The position numbers and the translations under genes were made by a program. Under the pieces are notes generated by a model. That model saw only the letters and a program-made list of their open reading frames with translations, was not told where the DNA came from and did not search any database. From CAYJAD01 sp964370675 (GTDB lineage: Bacteria; Desulfobacterota; Desulfovibrionia; Desulfovibrionales; Desulfovibrionaceae), in assembly GCA_964370675.1 (NCBI GenBank), contig CAYJKC010000029.1, positions 1-26,286 on the forward strand: a stretch of DNA of 26,286 bases, read 5' to 3'. Positions 23,766-26,286 of this stretch are shown here, piece after piece (positions within the stretch are counted from its first letter, which is position 1; every line of letters starts with the position of its first letter).

Positions 23766-26153
23766 ATGCTGTTAAGTTTGAAATGGCTACAAGAGTTTGT
23801 GCCCTTTACCCATAGTGCTAAAGAGCTTGGGGAACGTTTGACCATGCTTGGTCTTGAACTTGAAGAAATTTTGCGCCCCTTTGATAATATTGAACCCATT
23901 GTTATTGGGCATGTGGTAGAGTGTGCAAAGCACCCTGAAGCAGATAAACTTTCTGTATGTAAAGTTAATGTAGGTCAAGATGAACTACTCGATATTGTTT
24001 GTGGTGCGCCAAATATTGCAAAAGATCAAAAAGTTCCAGTGGCCCTTGTTGGCACGACCATGCCAGATGGTATGGTCATTAAAAAAGCAAAATTACGCGG
24101 TCAACCTTCGTTTGGGATGATTTGCTCTGAGCGTGAGCTTGGGTTAACTGACGACCATAGTGGCATAATGGTTTTGCCAAGTGATGCCCCTATTGGAGTC
24201 AAGCTTGTAGATTATTTAGACCTTGACCGCGAAGTTTTAGATATAAGCATTACTCCAAATCGTGCAGATTGTATGTCTGTACTTGGTATTGCAAGAGAAG
24301 TTGCTCTTGCTTATGACCTACCACTAACTATACCAAGTTTTAAATTTGAAGAAAAAGACTCTAGTGCTAATATACCTGTAACTATTGCAGATCCTAAGCT
24401 TTGTCCTCTTTATCAAGGGCGCATTATTGAAAATGTAAACATTGGTCCTTCACCCATGCGTTTGCGCTATCGCTTGCATGCTGTGGGTGTGCGCCCCATT
24501 TCTAATATTGTGGATATTACAAACTATGTGCTTATGGAATGTGGTCAACCCTTGCATGCTTTTGATGCTAAAAAATTAAGAGGTAATTGCATTCATGTGG
24601 ACGTGGCCACAGAAGGTGAAACCTTAGTTACCTTGGATGGTCAAAAACGTGTGCTAAAAGCTGATGATTTAACCATTCGGGATGCCGAAGGTCCTACTGC
24701 TTTGGCTGGTGTTATGGGCGGTTTTGATTCTGAAATTACCGAAACATCTGACACAGTATTTTTAGAAAGTGCAGTTTTTCGCCCAGCAAGCATTCGCAAA
24801 ACTTCTCGTCGTTTAGGTCTTTCTAGTGAGGCTTCCTATCGTTTTGAGCGCGGTGTTGACCAAGTGGCTAATACTTGGGCTATGGATAGAGCTGCCAGCA
24901 TGATGGTAGAACTTGCCAATGGACAAGTTTGCAAGAATGTTTGTAAGGCAGAGCCATTACCATTTGTTGCTCGTGAAATTAAATTTCGTTTAGAGCGTGC
25001 CAATGCATTGCTTGGACTAGAACTTGATGCAGATTTTTGCCATAAAGTATTGCAAGGTCTTGGATGTATAATCAATAATAGTGATGCCAAGTGTTGGCAG
25101 ATTACTGCTCCATCATGGCGTGGTGATTTTGAACGTGAAGCAGATTTAATTGAAGAAGTGGGTAGAGTGTATGGACTTGACCGCATTGAGCCAGTTTTAC
25201 CCGTACTTAGACCAAATTTAGCCGATGCTGGTGCAAAGGAAACGGCTTATGCATTTTGGTCTAAGGTGAAAAAATGGGGTTGTGGTTTAGGCTTGAATGA
25301 AGCTGTAAACTATAGCTTTGTGGGACATAAGGATTTAGATTTTTTAAATTTACCCAAGCAAGGTCGTGTGTCTATATTAAACCCTCTCTCAGCTGAGCAA
25401 GATGCACTACGCACAGCTTTAGCCCCCGGTCTTTTGCAAAGCTTGCGTCATAATATAGCTCAAGGCAACACGGGCATACGTATTTTTGAGCTTGCGCATA
25501 TTTTTACTACCGATGCTAATTCGGATACCACAGCCAAAGAGTCTGGTCGCCTTGGTTTATTATTGTATGGTGCGCGTTTTGATGGAGCATGGCCACAAGT
25601 GGTGGATGATTCAGACTACAGCGATTTAAAAGGACTTGTGCAGCATTTATTTGCCTTTTTACATGTTGATGGTGTAGAGTTTAATTTAAGTAAGGAACAT
25701 GAATTTTTATCCCCTTGTGTAATGATTGCATATGAAGGGAAAAATTTAGGCTTTATGGGGCAAGTTAAGGCACATATGGCTGAGGAGTTTCATGCAAAAA
25801 AAGCCGTATGGATGGCAGAGTTAAACCTTGATTTATTATACGAATTATATCATGTAGCAAGCATTAGCTTTAAGCCCTTACCCATGTATCCACCTATTCG
25901 CCGTGATATAACTGTTATGTCAGATCAAATGTTACCTGTTGGAACTGTTTTAGAACATGTGCAGGCTATGAATTTACGTTTATTAGAAAGTATTAACTTG
26001 ATTGATCTTTTTGAGCCAGAAAGTGGTGGGCGCAACGCGACATTTCGCTTAACCTTTAGACATAATGGGCGAACTTTGAAGGATACTGAGGTAGACAAAG
26101 AGAGGGAAAAAGTGGCACAATCGCTCATAAAGAATTTGGGTGTGCGGATATAA
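23766..26153 (+). CDS. pheT: Phenylalanine-tRNA ligase beta subunit
   Basis: A 795-residue beta subunit of full length. It has an N-terminal tRNA-binding/EMAP-like domain (about 40-150: HVVECAKHPEADKLSVCKV, then GAPNIA and GMICSERELGL), the B3/4 editing domain (about 205-390, with RPISNIVDITNYVL and GVMGG), B5 (about 405-475), a catalytic-like core, and the C-terminal FDX-ACB domain (about 700-795: PIRRDITV, ESGGRNATFRLTFRHN). The ribosome binding site is AAGG. It completes the pheST enzyme and is followed 29 bases later by a MerR-type gene without a visible terminator. Confidence 0.97.
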   Translation: MLLSLKWLQEFVPFTHSAKELGERLTMLGLELEEILRPFDNIEPIVIGHVVECAKHPEADKLSVCKVNVGQDELLDIVCGAPNIAKDQKVPVALVGTTMPDGMVIKKAKLRGQPSFGMICSERELGLTDDHSGIMVLPSDAPIGVKLVDYLDLDREVLDISITPNRADCMSVLGIAREVALAYDLPLTIPSFKFEEKDSSANIPVTIADPKLCPLYQGRIIENVNIGPSPMRLRYRLHAVGVRPISNIVDITNYVLMECGQPLHAFDAKKLRGNCIHVDVATEGETLVTLDGQKRVLKADDLTIRDAEGPTALAGVMGGFDSEITETSDTVFLESAVFRPASIRKTSRRLGLSSEASYRFERGVDQVANTWAMDRAASMMVELANGQVCKNVCKAEPLPFVAREIKFRLERANALLGLELDADFCHKVLQGLGCIINNSDAKCWQITAPSWRGDFEREADLIEEVGRVYGLDRIEPVLPVLRPNLADAGAKETAYAFWSKVKKWGCGLGLNEAVNYSFVGHKDLDFLNLPKQGRVSILNPLSAEQDALRTALAPGLLQSLRHNIAQGNTGIRIFELAHIFTTDANSDTTAKESGRLGLLLYGARFDGAWPQVVDDSDYSDLKGLVQHLFAFLHVDGVEFNLSKEHEFLSPCVMIAYEGKNLGFMGQVKAHMAEEFHAKKAVWMAELNLDLLYELYHVASISFKPLPMYPPIRRDITVMSDQMLPVGTVLEHVQAMNLRLLESINLIDLFEPESGGRNATFRLTFRHNGRTLKDTEVDKEREKVAQSLIKNLGVRI

Positions 26154-26182
26154 TTTTAAAGCCTTATTTTGTGAGGTAAAAC

Positions 26183-26286
26183 ATGGCTGAAAAAACATAT
26201 CGTATTGGAGATGTGGCTGCATTACTGGAGCTTAAAAGCTATGTTTTGCGATTTTGGGAAACAGAGTTTTCGCAATTAGCACCATT
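26183..26286 (+). CDS. MerR-family transcriptional regulator, 5' part
   Basis: The first 34 residues are visible before the window ends: AEKTYRIGDVAALLELKSYV and then LRFWETEFSQLAP, the winged helix-turn-helix of MerR proteins. LRFWE is the typical recognition-helix end seen in the small regulator found after pheT in several delta-proteobacteria. GAGG lies upstream of the ATG. The effector domain lies outside the window, so the signal cannot be told. Confidence 0.88.
   Translation, partial: MAEKTYRIGDVAALLELKSYVLRFWETEFSQLAP

Noticed and set aside
1..26286. CRISPR arrays, toxin-antitoxin pairs, tandem repeats, rRNA
   Set aside because: I looked for regularly spaced repeats and paired small genes through the window and found none.

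Overview
The window is AT-rich bacterial chromosome. The gene order tRNA-Val, thrS, infC, rpmI, rplT, pheS, pheT, merR, a PheS with a four-cysteine knuckle, and the aromatic acyl-CoA ligase and TauE-type genes suggest a low-GC relative of the Desulfovibrio group (Desulfovibrionaceae). That placement is inferred from gene content, without any database comparison.

Region by region: (1) Positions 1-4225 are the end of an integrated mobile element. It carries a RecA-like helicase/ATPase gene and a 607-residue tyrosine recombinase, both on the minus strand, and abuts the 3' end of a tRNA-Leu(GAG) gene. The rest of the element lies off the left edge. (2) Positions 4525-8222 are a tight plus-strand operon: DUF1786 protein, PaaK-like aryl-CoA ligase, DUF456 membrane protein and the tRNA methyltransferase TrmJ. 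It converges on ychF (8235-9332, minus). (3) Positions 9333-9950 are a scar: a small plus-strand gene start with a strong ribosome binding site is fused to the 5' piece of a dead IS200-type element that still has its hairpins. (4) Positions 9952-11416 (minus) hold a TauE/SafE transporter and a partner three-helix membrane protein ending in a strong terminator. (5) Positions 11544-14174 (minus) hold greA, mtaB and an atypical NarL-type response regulator, with a terminator-like hairpin in the greA leader. (6) Positions 14337-18582 (plus) hold an MprF-type flippase domain protein, nadA and nadB. (7) Positions 18702-26286 (plus) are the translation cluster from tRNA-Val to the start of a MerR regulator, with structured intercistronic regions and an unidentified exported small protein between pheS and pheT.

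I see no CRISPR array, toxin-antitoxin pair or recognisable defence system. No complete undescribed system is evident. The most interesting points are the response regulator with a replaced phosphoacceptor, the terminators placed ahead of greA and thrS, the structured RNA around rpmI, the exported protein inside the pheST operon, and the tRNA-Leu-anchored element whose cargo lies outside the window.
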